From: Gorillibacterium timonense | GTDB lineage: Bacteria; Bacillota; Bacilli; Paenibacillales; NBRC-103111 | Direction: 5' to 3' | NCBI RefSeq assembly: GCF_001457415.1 | Contig: NZ_LN881724.1 | Coordinates: 2,356,001 to 2,420,000 of the forward strand | DNA: 64,000 bases | Shown here: one piece after another, positions 17,201 to 25,602 of the stretch | Layout of the letters: every line of letters begins with the position of its first letter | Numbering within the stretch: the stretch's first letter is position 1 | Notes under the pieces: generated by a model | What the model was told of the DNA's origin: nothing | Database searches by the model: none | What the model saw: only the letters and a program-made list of their open reading frames with translations | Program-made: the position numbers and the translations under genes

Positions 17201-17268
17201 GCCTCCCGCAACCGGGGCAAAATGGCTTTTGCCTTATCTAACATGATTCTGCTTGTCTCGTACGGCAC
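14251..17268 (-). CDS. GH38 alpha-mannosidase
   Basis: A 1005-aa cytoplasmic enzyme of normal family length. The N-terminal ~230 residues form the non-catalytic ancillary region. The catalytic barrel starts with the Zn-binding HAHID (245-249). The nucleophile is Asp359 in WLPDVFGYSGSLPQ, followed by the three-helix middle domain and the beta-sandwich C-terminus. GH38 enzymes are retaining, Zn-dependent and remove alpha-1,2/1,3/1,6 mannose. GTG 17268 is preceded by GGGAG; ATG 17244 is a weaker alternative. It lies 92 bp after the solute-binding protein gene and 21 bp before the EEP gene, so it should act on imported oligosaccharides. Confidence 0.92.
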   Translation of the reverse strand: MPYETSRIMLDKAKAILPRLREAIYEPVGELAIEAWLTKEPVPFADRMSGTPIGLLRTEDEWASLWECAWMHVTGEVPRSVAGHKVVVLLDVNGELCVVDDCGVPYRGLTTKRSTFDLILGSPCKRELLIGNPAEGGERIDFWADAACNDLFGKFTGGTIKEATIAICNESYRRLYYDWEVLTELIEQLPETGARRAQVLQTLYEASLVLADLNPESAVRAAGMLDKELSRKNGDTALEVSAIGHAHIDLAWLWPIRETIRKGARTFATALRNMENDPDYVFGASQPQLYQWMKERYPGLYKQVKERISEGRWEAQGAMWVEPDTNISGGEALVRQILYGKRFFREEFGRDMKVLWLPDVFGYSGSLPQLLKKAGVDYMMTQKLSWSVYNTHPHHSFYWEGIDGTRVLTHLPPEDTYNSPAAPRSVAKIESHYLDSNVSEHALMLFGIGDGGGGPGEEHLERLSRMKNLLGLPRVVQESSLAFFSKLEEEAHRFQAFKGELYLEKHQGTLTTQGRNKRYNRKLEIALRELEYAASLLWVLEGDSYPADKLERIWKEVLLYQFHDILPGSSITRVYTESLERYEALAEELSGLIRQAYEHLAARFGWSGEAAVFNSLPWDRKEWINRDGSWKRVAVPAMGSLTLAASVQSEELPAERTATEQVLENEALSVRFGAEGHIESLYDKRNRRETLYPGGRANVFSIYHDDGDAWDFPQDYRERLAGMMQLTASRAYVDGPHAVLEQTYAFGDSKLTQRIRLSAGETVLRFETEADWNESGKMLRVSFPVNVFADEVTCDIQFGSIKRPTTRNNLLEFARDEICAHRYIDLSEKDYGVALLNDCKYGHSVRGHVLDLNLLRSPHYPDPEADRAHHEFCYYLYPHAGDVVDAQVGRLGYELNVPLVLAEGPEGTAGQVQSKQPIALVTVENPRIMLEAVKKAEDSDHLIIRLYETAGAHANTRLSFGLPCTTIEEANLMEEPTELLGEKVSELELAFKPFEIRTLRVEFNS

Positions 17269-17317
17269 AGATCATCACTCCCTAGCTCCTCCAATATCAA
17301 TCCTCTGTGGTGAGAAG

Positions 17318-17341
17318 GGAGAGCGGACCCGCCCGCTCTCC
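17318..17341 (-). other. Hairpin between solute-binding protein and GH38 genes
   Basis: Perfect 9-bp stem GGAGAGCGG (17318-17326) with CCGCTCTCC (17333-17341) and no U tract. Hairpins behind binding-protein genes usually protect the upstream mRNA, or attenuate, so that the lipoprotein is made in excess. Confidence 0.5.
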
Positions 17342-17360
17342 TCATCCCGCGTTTCATTCT

Positions 17361-18821
17361 TTATTTGGTTACGGATTCCGCTTTCTTCTGGGCGTCATCC
17401 AGAATCGCCTGGATATCTCCCTTTGTCATGATGGACTTGACGACCGCATCGCCAAAGGTTTGCCACGCTTTGGAATTGTCCTTCGCAAAGGTCGGCAGAC
17501 CTTGAACGTTGCCGCTCATCGCCAGGTAGTGGTTATACATCTCGGGATGCTGGGCCTTGTAATCGGCGCTGTCGGCAACTTCCTTCAAGACCGGCGAGCG
17601 GTTGTTGGAGTCGGCGACAATTTGTTGAATTTCCTTGCTGAACATCGTTTTGATGTATTCAAACGCCGCTTCCTTGTTCTTGGCGTCCTTCGGAACCGAA
17701 TAGAACGCCGCGCCGATCGTGATGTTCCCGGCCTTGCCGTTCGGCGAGAGCGGGATTGGAGCCATTCCGACATCAATTCCCTTATCCCGAGATTGCTGCG
17801 CTCCCCAAGGGCCGTCGATGTTGTAGGCGAGCTGTCCCTTATACCAAGCGTCGAAGAAAGTTCCTTCACTCGTGGCGACCATGACGCCCGGAGGGAAGTT
17901 GGCGTTCAAATCGCGCAGGAACTGGACCGTCTCCACATTCTGGGCCGTGTTGAAGGCAGGCTGTCCGTCGGTCGCGAAGCCGCCGCCATTGATGACGAGC
18001 AACGGACCGAAACGGAGATACCCGCCGGCGTTCGCTCCGGCATAGACACCGCCGCCGTAATACTTGCCTTTGCCTGCGGCCGTGACCTTCTTGATGTTGT
18101 CCAGCAGTTCCTCCCAGCTCGCGGGAGCCTTATCGGGATCGATCCCTGCTTCCTTGACCAGCTTCTTGTTCCAGAACAGGCTGCTGACGCCTGGCTGTGC
18201 GGCCAAACCGTAAATCTTGCCGTTGTACTCCATTGGCTTCCAGGACGCTTCTACTACCTTATCCCGAATCTCGTTCGCGAGATCATCCGGGAACGGTTCA
18301 AGCAACCCTTGTTGGGCGAATCCCGGCATCTGCGTTTCCCCTACGATCAAATCAGGAACGTTTTGGGCCAAGAAAGCAGCCGTTTCCTTCTGGATCAGAT
18401 TGTCGGCCCAGCCCCAGTCTTCATAATTAACGCTGATGTTCTTCGCTTGCAGTTGGTTGTACATGGATTTGTTGAACAGGTAGCCGAAAGCATCGACCGC
18501 GAACGATTTACCCGGGGTGTATTCGACGCTGATGCCTTTGCCCTTCAGCTCCTCTTCCTTCGGGGCAAACAGATCGGCCAAGTTACCGGAACCGATGTTC
18601 GTCGAGCCTTCACTTAAAACGGTGATCGTTACAGGAGCGCCGCTTGCAGCCGTAGGCGCTGTCGAGGCAGTCGCCGCATCCGTCGCCGCAGCCGAGGGTG
18701 AGGTTGAATCGGTCGCGCTTGGACTCGGACTGTTGCTTTCCTTAGTCCCTCCGCCGCAGCCGGCAAGACTCGTTGCCAGCAAGGCTGTGACGGCGAGAAC
18801 TGCCACATTGTTCTTCTTCAT
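17361..18821 (-). CDS. ABC sugar transporter, solute-binding lipoprotein (family 1)
   Basis: A 486-aa lipoprotein. The signal peptide ends in the lipobox LAGC with Cys22, then a Ser/Thr/Pro/Ala-rich linker (to about 63) and the two-lobe extracellular solute-binding fold (motif AFYSVPKDAKNKEAAFEYIK near the hinge). Members bind oligosaccharides outside the cell and deliver them to MalFG-type permeases, here encoded just upstream. ATG 18821 is preceded by GGAGGGG. It has its own promoter and a cre-like site in the 100-bp gap behind the permease gene. No ATPase gene is present, so a shared MsmX-like ATPase elsewhere must energise transport. Confidence 0.9.
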   Translation of the reverse strand: MKKNNVAVLAVTALLATSLAGCGGGTKESNSPSPSATDSTSPSAAATDAATASTAPTAASGAPVTITVLSEGSTNIGSGNLADLFAPKEEELKGKGISVEYTPGKSFAVDAFGYLFNKSMYNQLQAKNISVNYEDWGWADNLIQKETAAFLAQNVPDLIVGETQMPGFAQQGLLEPFPDDLANEIRDKVVEASWKPMEYNGKIYGLAAQPGVSSLFWNKKLVKEAGIDPDKAPASWEELLDNIKKVTAAGKGKYYGGGVYAGANAGGYLRFGPLLVINGGGFATDGQPAFNTAQNVETVQFLRDLNANFPPGVMVATSEGTFFDAWYKGQLAYNIDGPWGAQQSRDKGIDVGMAPIPLSPNGKAGNITIGAAFYSVPKDAKNKEAAFEYIKTMFSKEIQQIVADSNNRSPVLKEVADSADYKAQHPEMYNHYLAMSGNVQGLPTFAKDNSKAWQTFGDAVVKSIMTKGDIQAILDDAQKKAESVTK

Positions 18822-18842
18822 GAGAACCCCTCCAAGTTATTG

Positions 18843-18913
18843 TGATAAAGCGTTTACACAAACAACATATCATATATTATTTTAATATTCAATATGTTTT
18901 ACATATGTCATTT
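18843..18913 (-). promoter_or_regulatory. Promoter, AT-rich motifs and cre-like site before the binding-protein gene
   Basis: Minus-strand promoter: -35 TTGAAT (18892-18887), 17-base spacer, -10 TATGTT (18869-18864). AT-rich motifs shared with other promoters of this locus lie at 18891-18913 (AAATGACATATG on the minus strand) and 18862-18880 (ATATGATATG). An imperfect cre-like palindrome, TGATAAAGCGTTTACA (18843-18858), sits at the predicted start of transcription. Confidence 0.5.
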
Positions 18914-18921
18914 GAATCTTT

Positions 18922-19851
18922 TTATCCTTTGATACCGGTATTCGCCAATCCCTGCACAATGTACTTTTGGAAGAAGAAGAAGATCAGGAGCGCGGGGATC
19001 GTCGTTCCTAGTCCGAGCGTAATGATCAGCGGGTAGTTGGGCGTGCCGAACGCGCCAGTCGCCGCTGCCGTCAACCGCGTGATGGCGGCGGGTAAGGTTT
19101 GCAAACGGTCGCTGCTGGTATAGAAAAAGGGGGTTGCAAAGTCATTCCAGGTTCCGAGTGCTGTCGTAATCGCTATATAAGCCATAATAGGAAGCTGTAG
19201 CGGGAACAACACCTGGAAGAGAATGCGGAAGGGACCCGCGCCATCGACCTTTGCCGCTTCATCAAGTTCAATCGGCACCTTTTCCATGGACTGCTTCACC
19301 AGGAACGTACCCATGATGTTGATCGCCGGTCCGCCGATCAAATAGACCCACCAGGTGTTCAAAATCCCCGTTCCTCCAGTGAAAACGTCGTTTCCACCAG
19401 CAAACGGCCAGCGGGCGAGCTGCAGGTAGGTCGGCATCAAAGCCACGACGCCTGGAATCATCTGGGTCGCAAGCAGGGCGAGAAACAAGCCTTCCTTTCC
19501 CTTAAAGCGCAGTCGTCCGAACGCGTAACCGCCCAGAAAGGAAGTCAGCACCGCGCAGATCGTGCTGTAGATCGTCCGGATCAACGAATTGCGAACGTAG
19601 AGCTGAATGTGACTATCCGAGGAGCCCATAACCAGCACCTTGAAGTTCCACCAGGTCGGCTCATGAGCAATCGGAAACAAGCCGAGAATGCGGCTCGCGA
19701 ATTCATCCTTGGTGAAAAAGCCGGCCATGATCATAAAGATCAAAGGGTACAGCAGGGTGAAGCCGACCCCGGCAAGCACGAGATGAGCCAGCAGATGACT
19801 GGTCTTGATCCTGCGCCTGGTGGTTTTTGTGGATAGAGCGGTTGCTGCCAT
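18922..19851 (-). CDS. ABC sugar transporter permease, MalG type
   Basis: A 309-aa inner-membrane permease with six segments and the EAA loop (DEAAKVDGAGPFRILFQVLF) that contacts the ATPase. The N-terminus is a short basic cytosolic tail. It starts three bases after the stop of the MalF-type gene, with GGAAGGGGA upstream of ATG 19851, so the two subunits are co-translated. Part of the importer feeding GH38/GH125. Confidence 0.9.
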   Translation of the reverse strand: MAATALSTKTTRRRIKTSHLLAHLVLAGVGFTLLYPLIFMIMAGFFTKDEFASRILGLFPIAHEPTWWNFKVLVMGSSDSHIQLYVRNSLIRTIYSTICAVLTSFLGGYAFGRLRFKGKEGLFLALLATQMIPGVVALMPTYLQLARWPFAGGNDVFTGGTGILNTWWVYLIGGPAINIMGTFLVKQSMEKVPIELDEAAKVDGAGPFRILFQVLFPLQLPIMAYIAITTALGTWNDFATPFFYTSSDRLQTLPAAITRLTAAATGAFGTPNYPLIITLGLGTTIPALLIFFFFQKYIVQGLANTGIKG

Positions 19852-19854
19852 GGT

Positions 19855-20814
19855 CTATCTCCCCTTCCTGCTCGTGATCGGGATGGTCATGCTGCGATCA
19901 TCCTTCGTCTGCTTGCGATAATAGAGGACGGTGACGAAGATGACGATCAGCGCCATGACCACCGAGGACGTGCCTGCCATCCCGAGGTTGAAATCCCAGA
20001 ACGCATCTCGGTAAATTCGGAAGACGAGCACCTCGGTCTTCCCGTAAGGACCACCGCCGGTCAGGAACATCACCTGCTCGTAGATCTGGATCGCTCCGAT
20101 CAGGCTGGTGATGATGATGTAGGTCGCGATCGGCTTCAAGCCGGGAAGCGTTACATGCTTCAGCTTTTGGCGCTTATTGGCGCCGTCGATCTCAGCCGCT
20201 TCATAGAGGGTCGCGTCCACGGATTGAAGGCCCGCCAGCCAGATGAGCGCCGAGCCGCCGACGCCCTTCCAAGCCGAGTAGACGACGATCCAGAAGATGC
20301 TCCATGGTACGGAAAAAGCCCAGACGATCGGCTCGTGGCCGAACTTTTTGAGGAGGTTGTTGATGATTCCATTATTCGGATCGAGGAAAAAGTTGAAGAT
20401 CTGAGTTGTCGCAACCGTCGAAGTTACCGCCGGTATATACCAGATCGAACGATAGATCCCTTTACCGAAGAGCGGCATGTTCATAAGCAGCGCCGCTCCG
20501 AAGCCGGCGGCCAGCGTTACGACCGTCACAAGCCCGCCCATCCAGACGGATCGCCAGAGAGCCTCGTAATACATCGGGTCGTGAAAGAACCGGATGTAGT
20601 TATCAAACCAAATGAATTTTGGTTTGGACTGAATGCCAACCCAATCGAAGAAGCCGAGGACAAACCCGAACAACGTAGGAAAAAGGCTGACGACAGCCCA
20701 CCATACCAGCATCGGTCCGAGAATAATCGCCGCCACAATGGCGTCCTTGTGGCGAATGTAAAAGCTCTTCTGTTTGGATTGGGTTTTGTGCTGCAATGGA
20801 ACAAGTGGTTCCAT
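19855..20814 (-). CDS. ABC sugar transporter permease, MalF type
   Basis: A 319-aa permease with six membrane segments and an EAA loop (YEAAEIDGANKRQKLKHVTL). The start is ATG 20814 (MEPLVPLQH), with AGGAGGG seven bases upstream. The frame extends seven codons further, but that stretch contains the ribosome binding site. First gene of the mannoside operon, under a promoter rich in A and T. Together with the MalG-type subunit it forms the channel for an imported oligosaccharide, probably an alpha-mannoside judging by the downstream enzymes. Confidence 0.9.
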   Translation of the reverse strand: MEPLVPLQHKTQSKQKSFYIRHKDAIVAAIILGPMLVWWAVVSLFPTLFGFVLGFFDWVGIQSKPKFIWFDNYIRFFHDPMYYEALWRSVWMGGLVTVVTLAAGFGAALLMNMPLFGKGIYRSIWYIPAVTSTVATTQIFNFFLDPNNGIINNLLKKFGHEPIVWAFSVPWSIFWIVVYSAWKGVGGSALIWLAGLQSVDATLYEAAEIDGANKRQKLKHVTLPGLKPIATYIIITSLIGAIQIYEQVMFLTGGGPYGKTEVLVFRIYRDAFWDFNLGMAGTSSVVMALIVIFVTVLYYRKQTKDDRSMTIPITSRKGR

Positions 20815-20827
20815 TCGATTCCCTCCT

Positions 20828-20876
20828 ATCATCATTTATGCATATTAAATATATATAATATTATTATAATGGTCAA
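20828..20876 (-). promoter_or_regulatory. Promoter of the mannoside transport operon
   Basis: Minus strand: -35 TTGACC (20876-20871), 17-base spacer, -10 TATATT (20853-20848). The spacer and leader are almost pure A/T, including ATATTATATATATT and ATAAATGATGATA, which resemble the motifs in the neighbouring promoters. Likely target of one or both GntR-LacI regulators. Confidence 0.6.
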
Positions 20877-20890
20877 TGCTATTTTTCCAG

Positions 20891-22084
20891 TCATGTTTGA
20901 CTAGCTTTCTCTCCTCGCCAGCGAGCGGTTGAATTTCGTACAACCAGTTCAGGCAGCAGGATGATTTTGCTGTAAGGGCGATGTCCATGCGAAGGTGAGG
21001 ATTCCAGCTGGTCAAGCAGAATCGCCGCCGCTTCCCGCCCCATTTTCTTCTCTGACTGGGAAATGTGCGTGTATGTCCCAAATTCGTCGTATCCGGATGA
21101 CGGGTCATCAAAGGTTAGTACCGATACATCTTCTGGAACCCGCAGTCCCACTTGCTTGGCTGCATGAGAAAGGTAAACCCCGAGCCGAGCATTAAGCGTT
21201 ATGAAAGCGGTTGCGGTTTGGTTTTGGATGAACTGATGCAAGGGGTGCTGCTCATTGAAATCGGAATAGTCCACCCGAAAGTCCGTGAGAATCAGCGCCG
21301 GATCGATCAAAGCTCCATGCTCCTTGGCCGCCTCCATATATCCGTTGATGCGATCGCTTACGGTAATGGTCGGAAGCGGCGTATCAGAGCAGATCGCAAT
21401 CTTCCGGTGCCCCAGGCTCCAAAGGTGATGGAAGGCCAGCTTCGTCCCGCTCATGCTGTCCGCGCACACATAATTCGTTTCGATGCCTGGAAGCGTCCGG
21501 TCGATCAGCACGAACGGATAATTAGCTAACTTCAGCGCCAAGATTTCTTCGTTATAGGTTTCCGCATCGGACGGGAAGATGAGCAATCCCGCCGTCCCCT
21601 TCTCCAGACATTCCAGGATCAGACGTTTCTCTATCTCGATCGAGTTGTTGCTCAAGGCAACAAAGAGAGAGTAGCCTCTCGCGCTCAGGATCTCATCGAT
21701 ACCGGAAATCAGACGCAAAGCAAAGTGATCTTCCAGCATCGGCAGGATGAGGCCGATCATTTTCCTTCTGCCGGACTGTCGATCCCGTTCCTCTGCAGCC
21801 GTAGCCAGCTCATCCGGTATAAGCCTCACGCTGCCGGATGCGGCGAGCTCACCACTTCCAGCACCTTCCTTGACAAAGCTGCCCTTCCCTGGAATGCGAT
21901 AAATCCACCCTTCCTCCGCCAGTTGGGTCAACGCATTGGCGACCGTGATCCGGCTTACGCCGAACTGCTCCATCAGCTCCTTTTCCGGCGGAATCCTGTC
22001 GTTCGGCTTCAAGAGACCGCTTACAATTCGCTGTCGAAAAAAGTCCTGGATCTGCATGTATAGCGGTTGTCGCTCCGTTTGCAT
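20891..22084 (-). CDS. GntR-LacI hybrid (AraR-type) regulator 1
   Basis: A 397-aa regulator. The N-terminal GntR winged helix (about 1-70; PEKELMEQFGVSRITVANAL) is joined by a linker to a LacI/periplasmic-binding-like ligand domain (about 110-390; MIGLILPMLEDHFALRLISGI, then TFDDPSSGYDEFGTYTHISQS). B. subtilis AraR has this layout. The start is ATG 22084 with AAGGAG seven bases upstream; earlier in-frame starts overlap the ribosome binding site. It lies upstream of the permease genes on the same strand and is a close paralogue of the next gene. Likely represses the locus until a sugar ligand binds. Confidence 0.88.
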   Translation of the reverse strand: MQTERQPLYMQIQDFFRQRIVSGLLKPNDRIPPEKELMEQFGVSRITVANALTQLAEEGWIYRIPGKGSFVKEGAGSGELAASGSVRLIPDELATAAEERDRQSGRRKMIGLILPMLEDHFALRLISGIDEILSARGYSLFVALSNNSIEIEKRLILECLEKGTAGLLIFPSDAETYNEEILALKLANYPFVLIDRTLPGIETNYVCADSMSGTKLAFHHLWSLGHRKIAICSDTPLPTITVSDRINGYMEAAKEHGALIDPALILTDFRVDYSDFNEQHPLHQFIQNQTATAFITLNARLGVYLSHAAKQVGLRVPEDVSVLTFDDPSSGYDEFGTYTHISQSEKKMGREAAAILLDQLESSPSHGHRPYSKIILLPELVVRNSTARWRGEKASQT

Positions 22085-22112
22085 AGCCATTCTCCTTATC
22101 TGCACTATATTA

Positions 22113-22148
22113 CATAATCATAATATGTCATTTATATCATAACGTCAA
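22113..22148 (-). promoter_or_regulatory. Promoter of regulator 1
   Basis: Minus strand: -35 TTGACG (22148-22143), 17-base spacer, -10 TATTAT (22125-22120). The motif AAATGACATATTATGAT overlaps the spacer and -10, suggesting autoregulation. Confidence 0.7.
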
Positions 22149-22153
22149 TAAAA

Positions 22154-22188
22154 AATCCTCAATCCGCCTGGAGGCAGAATTGAGGATT
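22154..22188 (-). terminator. Terminator of regulator 2
   Basis: Stem AATCCTCAAT (22154-22163) with ATTGAGGATT (22179-22188) plus an inner GCCT/AGGC stem, followed on the minus strand by TTTTT. It isolates regulator 2 from the regulator 1 promoter. Confidence 0.85.
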
Positions 22189-22260
22189 AGAGGGGATCGA
22201 CTCTTTTTTTTGGTTACAGTTACACTAAGAAACGGTATGTCCTTTTGCGAATGCACGCTG

Positions 22261-23430
22261 TCATTTCACCTTGGGTACAGGCCCAGTGGAAGAGCGCATC
22301 ACCAGCTCCGGTTCCAGAACGATTTTACTGTATTTGGCCGGCCTTGCCTTCTCTTCCAAAAGATCGACCAAAATCTCGGCTGCTTCCCGCCCCATCCGTT
22401 CTTCCGATTGGGAGATGTGCGTGTAGGTTCCGAATTCGTCAAAGCCGGAAGACGGATCGTCAAAGGTGACGATCGAAAGATCCTCCGGTGCACGCAGCCC
22501 GATCTGCTTGGCAACTGTGGAAATGTAAACCCCGAGCCGAGCATTCAAGGTGATGTAGGCGGTCGCCATGCGGTTGCGAATGAAGCGATACAGCGGATGT
22601 TTGGGATCAAGCTCGGAGTAGTTGACCGCAAAATCGGTCAGAATCATCGCCGGATTAATCAGCGCACCGTGCTCCTTCAGCCCTTCCATATAGCCGTTGA
22701 TCCGGTCGCTGACGGTAATCGTCGGCAAGGGTGTGTCCGAGCAGATGGCAATGTCTCGGTGACCCAATTCCCAGAGATGGCTAAGCGCCAGCTTGGCGCC
22801 GTTCATGCCGTTCGTGCACACAAAATTCGTCTCCACGCCCGCCATATACCGATCGATCAGCACAAAGGGATAATTGGCCATTTTGAGCGCCAGAATCTCT
22901 TCGTTGTAAGTCTCCGCGTCGCTCGGAAAAATGATCAGGCCGGCCGTCTCGTTGGCCAGGCATTCCTGGATCAGAATCTTCTCCGTCTCAATCGAGTTGT
23001 GGGTGAGCGCAATGTACAGGTAATAGCCTCTGTCGGATAGCACTCGGCTGATGCCTGAAATGAGCCGGATGGCAAAGTAATCCGTCATCGTCGGGATGAT
23101 CAGCCCGATCATTCGCTTCTTCGTTCGCGTAGGCCGCAGAGGCACCGCTGCATCGGTCGAAGGTATCACGGCCGCATCCGCCTGGCGGACAGTCCTGGAC
23201 TCCAATGTCGGCTCACTCACGAAGCTGCCGCGGCCGGGGATGCGATAAATCCAGCCGTCCTTCGCTAATTGAACGAGAGCGTTCGCCACTGTGATCCGGC
23301 TCACATCGAACCGCTCCATCAATTCCTTTTCCGCCGGTATTTTATCGCCTGTCTGCAGTTGTCCGTTCTTGATCTGATCCTTGAAATAGTCTTGGATTTG
23401 CATGTAAAGCGGTTGTCGATCGTTTAACAT
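22261..23430 (-). CDS. GntR-LacI hybrid (AraR-type) regulator 2
   Basis: A 389-aa protein with the same architecture as regulator 1: GntR winged helix (EKELMERFDVSRITVANAL) and LacI-like ligand domain. Long stretches are identical, for example the segment from DTPLPTITVSDRINGYMEG onward and TLNARLGVY. The ligand-domain loops differ (DRYMAGVETNFVC versus DRTLPGIETNYVC), so they may sense different sugars or form heteromers. Start ATG 23430 has GGGAG eight bases upstream. It is a separate unit with its own promoter and terminator. The duplication is local and fairly recent. Confidence 0.88.
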   Translation of the reverse strand: MLNDRQPLYMQIQDYFKDQIKNGQLQTGDKIPAEKELMERFDVSRITVANALVQLAKDGWIYRIPGRGSFVSEPTLESRTVRQADAAVIPSTDAAVPLRPTRTKKRMIGLIIPTMTDYFAIRLISGISRVLSDRGYYLYIALTHNSIETEKILIQECLANETAGLIIFPSDAETYNEEILALKMANYPFVLIDRYMAGVETNFVCTNGMNGAKLALSHLWELGHRDIAICSDTPLPTITVSDRINGYMEGLKEHGALINPAMILTDFAVNYSELDPKHPLYRFIRNRMATAYITLNARLGVYISTVAKQIGLRAPEDLSIVTFDDPSSGFDEFGTYTHISQSEERMGREAAEILVDLLEEKARPAKYSKIVLEPELVMRSSTGPVPKVK

Positions 23431-23460
23431 GGTTTTGCTCCCGTAATTGATATTGATAAG

Positions 23461-23493
23461 AAAAATCATATATCATTTATGGCTTTTCGTCAA
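23461..23493 (-). promoter_or_regulatory. Promoter of regulator 2
   Basis: Minus strand: -35 TTGACG (23493-23488), 17-base spacer, -10 TATGAT (23470-23465). The AT-rich AAATGATATATGATTT overlaps the -10 and resembles the motif in the regulator 1 promoter. Confidence 0.7.
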
Positions 23494-23499
23494 ACGAGT

Positions 23500-25503
23500 T
23501 TAAGAGGCCGGATCGACCGGGAGACCCTTGCTTTGCCGAATCAACTCGAAATAGACGTCCGGTCGGACGAACACGATCTCAGGATCATCCTTCAGGTGCT
23601 GGTAAGCGTTGACAAAATTCGCATAGGTCGTATGCCAGGGATCGACCTGAACGCCAACAAACAGAGGAGACTTCCGATCCCATTTCTTCATCGCGCCCTG
23701 CACCGGATTGATGAGGTCTCCTTCGGTGGAGCCATATCCCTTATTCAGTTCCTGCATGGGCATGGATTGATCATACACGCTGATCTGGCCGGTGTTCCCT
23801 TGGGAAGTGAAGCCGAGGAGCGATGGCGCATACTTGGCGATCACGTTCGCCGATCGTTCGTCCATTTTGGCGGTGACGCCGTTCCAGATGGTCAAGACCC
23901 GCAATCCGGCTCGCTTCATATAATCATTCGTCCGCATGTAAAACGAAGCCAACCCCTCATCGTCCGACCAGTTGACTGGATAGGTATAGCCGAGACCCGA
24001 TGGTCCGGAGACGAGCACATCGTTGTCCGTGGCCGTTCGATTCAAGTAATCGAGCACTCCGGGCATTGCATCGACCATCAGAGGAGAGACAGTCCATCCC
24101 AATGGAACTTCTCCCCTGTCGGGAGAAGACCAATAGCTTCGGAAGGCTCCTTCCATATACTGCAGATTGTCACCGTCGCTCAGGAAATAGGCTACATACG
24201 CTTTGTTCTCCAGCTTAGGTTTCGTCGGCGTCGGTTTAGGCGGTGTGATCTCTCGCGAAGTACCGCTTAATACCGTCAGGTTGGCGGACCAATCGGCTGC
24301 GACAGTGGCCAATCCAAACTTGGAAGTCTCCCGAACGCCGGCTCCTTCCTCCGGCCACCAACCGAGATAGAGCCCGGACCCGGATGGCATATCGGCGAAG
24401 AATTTGCTGAGGAGCTTCTCTTCTTCCGGCACATCGGGATTCAGCCAAATCACAGAGGCTTGAATGGCGATGGCGTATTCGCGCAGGTTCGTCTTCATCT
24501 CCGGCGTGAGACCGACAATTACCCGATGGGTTGTCTGGCTCCAATAATGGTCGTAGAGATCGCTGTAAACATCGAGGTTCGTTTTGTATTTGCCGCGCAA
24601 ATCGTCTAGGATCGGATAGCGGTAGGGCTCGCCAGACAGCTTCTCGACCAGGGAGGGCGAGACGACCAGCGCTTCCTTCAAGCCGGCGATCGTCGTAGCG
24701 AGGTTATAGGTGTCCGGCACATCGGGATCGTAGACGACGAGCCCTTTACTAGCGGAACGGTACTTGTCGAGCAGCGTCCAAATATCCTTGACCGGCTTGT
24801 AGTCCAGCTTGAGCGCATCCAGCCAGAAGGCTGCGGTGGACGAGCCGTCATTTTTGTACATGCGCGGTTCGGTCTTATTCACCAGTCCCTGCAAGGTGTA
24901 GAACATCGCTACCTCTTCCGCCCGGCTCGGTGACGAGAATTCGACCTTATCGAAGACAAGAGTCGAATGTCCCGTCCAGATCACCTGGAACTCAAGCGGG
25001 TGACCGGATTCGGGAACCGTAAACGGGACATCGAAGGAGTGGCCGCTGTTCAGATTGTTGAAGTCCCAGGCATTCACGTCCAGCTTGCCAAGCTCGACAC
25101 CGGATTGTTCATCTTTCACGACGAGCGTCGCCACTACCCCGTTCTCGTCGGCAAAATGGTCCACGCTCAGGACGAAGGTACCTTTCGTCTCGCCTGCAGG
25201 GAGATCGGTAATCGTTTTGGCATCGAACAGAAGCGCTCCCGGCTTGTCGATCCCGGTCACAGCCTTCCAAGCACTTCCGTCCGCCTGCCCCGTCTCGTGT
25301 TCGTAATCGGTATTCTCTCCTTCATAGACTAGCTTTTCCTGGTAGTTCACGAAATCCAGCGTCGGCGCCGGCGTCTTGAAGGAAGGCAGCGCCTGATCTT
25401 TGGGCCAGTTCACTCCCAACGTCTTCTTTGGCCAAATGAAAGAAGCGGCAACGACAGCAAGGACCAGAATGGCAGCCGCTGCAGCCCACGCAAACTTTTT
25501 CAA
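23500..25503 (-). CDS. GxGYxYP-family protein, membrane-anchored putative glycoside hydrolase
   Basis: A 667-aa protein that starts at TTG 25503 (GGGGG seven bases upstream). It has a basic N-terminus and one hydrophobic segment (about 5-22) with no lipobox, so it is secreted or membrane-anchored facing outward. Residues about 45-210 form a jelly-roll-like beta domain (VDHFADENGVVATLVV, FDKVEFSSPS). The family motif is present as SGLGYTYP, followed by YMRTNDYMKRAGLRVLTIWN. The family is regarded as a putative glycosidase group found in glycan-degradation loci. It could act on the glycan outside the cell before uptake. Own promoter upstream, with a terminator-like hairpin in the leader. Confidence 0.8.
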   Translation of the reverse strand: MKKFAWAAAAAILVLAVVAASFIWPKKTLGVNWPKDQALPSFKTPAPTLDFVNYQEKLVYEGENTDYEHETGQADGSAWKAVTGIDKPGALLFDAKTITDLPAGETKGTFVLSVDHFADENGVVATLVVKDEQSGVELGKLDVNAWDFNNLNSGHSFDVPFTVPESGHPLEFQVIWTGHSTLVFDKVEFSSPSRAEEVAMFYTLQGLVNKTEPRMYKNDGSSTAAFWLDALKLDYKPVKDIWTLLDKYRSASKGLVVYDPDVPDTYNLATTIAGLKEALVVSPSLVEKLSGEPYRYPILDDLRGKYKTNLDVYSDLYDHYWSQTTHRVIVGLTPEMKTNLREYAIAIQASVIWLNPDVPEEEKLLSKFFADMPSGSGLYLGWWPEEGAGVRETSKFGLATVAADWSANLTVLSGTSREITPPKPTPTKPKLENKAYVAYFLSDGDNLQYMEGAFRSYWSSPDRGEVPLGWTVSPLMVDAMPGVLDYLNRTATDNDVLVSGPSGLGYTYPVNWSDDEGLASFYMRTNDYMKRAGLRVLTIWNGVTAKMDERSANVIAKYAPSLLGFTSQGNTGQISVYDQSMPMQELNKGYGSTEGDLINPVQGAMKKWDRKSPLFVGVQVDPWHTTYANFVNAYQHLKDDPEIVFVRPDVYFELIRQSKGLPVDPAS

Positions 25504-25602
25504 CAGAAGTTCCCCCTTTTCGTTAACAACCACCCGCTCCACTGCAATCCTAGCTATTTAGCCGAATCGCCTCCTAATGCAAACAAAACGTAGGCATTCA
25601 AG

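Noticed and set aside
17307..18617. A 436-codon plus-strand frame opposite the solute-binding protein gene
   Set aside because: It mirrors a clear lipoprotein gene and has no recognisable domain; shadow of GC-rich third positions.
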